Shown here piece after piece: positions 63,404 to 64,000 of a stretch of 64,000 nucleotides of DNA (positions are counted from its first letter, which is position 1; the number at the start of each line of letters is the position of its first letter). The notes beneath the pieces are model-generated. The model had not been told where the DNA came from and searched no databases. It saw nothing but the letters and a program-made list of their open reading frames with translations. The position numbers and the translations under genes were made by a program. Source of the DNA: Dyadobacter sandarakinus (GTDB lineage Bacteria > Bacteroidota > Bacteroidia > Cytophagales > Spirosomataceae); NCBI RefSeq assembly GCF_016894445.1, contig NZ_CP056775.1, positions 1,986,001 through 2,050,000 on the forward strand. The letters run 5' to 3'.

Positions 63404-64000
63404 TTAAAGCTTTTTCTTCTTCTTCCGCGATTGCTCCATCGCCTCAATCTCCTTCATCAGCGACTTCAGATCATTCGGGCTGTCTGAGGTAAAATCCAGT
63501 GTTTCAGAGTAGGCCTGGGAGGTAATGTCCATTCTGGTGATGGGTTTATCCAGAAAGCTTTCAATCTCCTCCAAAACCGCCTCTTCCTCGGGCGCGCAAA
63601 ATGATACGGCTGTACCTTTGTGAATCCCGCGACCGGTACGTCCCACACGGTGAACGTAATTCTCAGCCTGCTCCGGAAGGTCATAGTTGACTACATAATC
63701 CACATTGGGAATGTCGATGCCGCGCGCACTGACGTCTGTGGCAATCAGCACCTTTACGTCTCCTTTCTTGAATGCATTCATGGCAGTAAGGCGGTCACCC
63801 TGGTCTTTGTCGCCATGAATGGTAAGACTGCCGATTCCCATGCGTTCCAGCGCCGCAAATACACGTTCGGCCCGCACTTTGGTCCTGACAAACACCAGAA
63901 TTTTACTGTCCGGATTTTCCTTGATCACTCTTTCCAGGAAAAACCGCTTGTCGTCCATCGCAATAAATGCAACCGAATGCCGGATATTTTTTGCAACCGG
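63404..64000 (-). CDS. DEAD-box RNA helicase, carboxyl half (start outside window)
   Basis: The frame is open to the window edge and reads PVAKNIRHSVAFIAMDDKRF, then the helicase C domain: motif IV-like ILVFVRTKVRAERVFAALER, motif V VLIATDVSARGIDIPNVDYV, and motif VI YVHRVGRTGRGIHKGTAVSF. A basic tail ending KKKKKL follows. RhlE-type helicases of this kind unwind RNA in ribosome assembly and decay. About 199 codons are inside; the amino-terminal helicase domain is missing. It ends at the 27-bp hairpin. Confidence 0.93.
   Translation of the reverse strand, partial: PVAKNIRHSVAFIAMDDKRFFLERVIKENPDSKILVFVRTKVRAERVFAALERMGIGSLTIHGDKDQGDRLTAMNAFKKGDVKVLIATDVSARGIDIPNVDYVVNYDLPEQAENYVHRVGRTGRGIHKGTAVSFCAPEEEAVLEEIESFLDKPITRMDITSQAYSETLDFTSDSPNDLKSLMKEIEAMEQSRKKKKKL

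Noticed and set aside
1..64000. CRISPR array or rRNA genes
   Set aside because: No regularly spaced direct repeats and no rRNA-like stretch were seen by eye.

Overview
The window looks like chromosomal DNA of a Bacteroidota member, most likely Cytophagales (a Dyadobacter-type genome is a guess from gene style, not shown). The reasons are SusD/SusC-type glycan locus remains, two proteins with a type IX secretion C-terminal sorting domain, Bacteroides-type conjugation genes (traE, traF, traG), DUF1080 and CHRD proteins, and the scarcity of Shine-Dalgarno sequences.

Layout. 1-6.2 kb (minus strand) is an ion and pH block: nhaA, a SulP permease with its middle deleted, a PRC-barrel protein, a small lipoprotein, a CPA2 antiporter and a lipoprotein related to beta-carbonic anhydrase that has lost all three zinc ligands. 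A GH43 glycosidase follows. 7.4-15.7 kb is an efflux module: a sensor kinase and response regulator diverge from a tolC / RND pump / membrane-fusion protein / DUF202 operon. 16.2-22.3 kb is a carbohydrate region with an AraC regulator, a DUF1080 protein, an amidohydrolase and a collapsed polysaccharide utilisation locus: a GH115-GH43 deletion chimera, a SusD tail and a broken AraC gene. 22.4-25.1 kb encodes a secreted beta-helix protein.

25.2-37.6 kb is rich in insertion sequence debris. It holds three IS3-family remnants, an ABC-2 transporter operon and a 1450-residue secreted adhesin lying between two inverted IS3 tails, then cupin and AraC fragments. 37.7-43.5 kb holds ordinary metabolic and regulatory genes, including a sugar isomerase-like protein, a WYL regulator, a VOC protein, an AhpD / DinB / hydrolase operon whose DinB gene has an early stop, and a TerB-BRCT protein.

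43.6-61.9 kb is a defence island on a dead integrative element. It contains a Gabija-like pair (OLD-type ATPase/TOPRIM nuclease and UvrD helicase) with a third gene that fuses a PD-(D/E)XK nuclease to a TOPRIM domain, radC, traE, traF, a broken traG, a HigBA-type toxin-antitoxin pair, a PIN-like protein followed by a nucleotidyltransferase/HEPN protein, and a membrane protein followed by a nuclease-STAND NTPase. It ends in a tyrosine integrase with a frameshift and a stop, next to tRNA-Lys. 62-64 kb returns to housekeeping genes: a TPR/SH3 membrane protein, a CHRD lipoprotein and a DEAD-box helicase. The most striking general feature is the number of independently broken genes. No CRISPR array or rRNA was seen.
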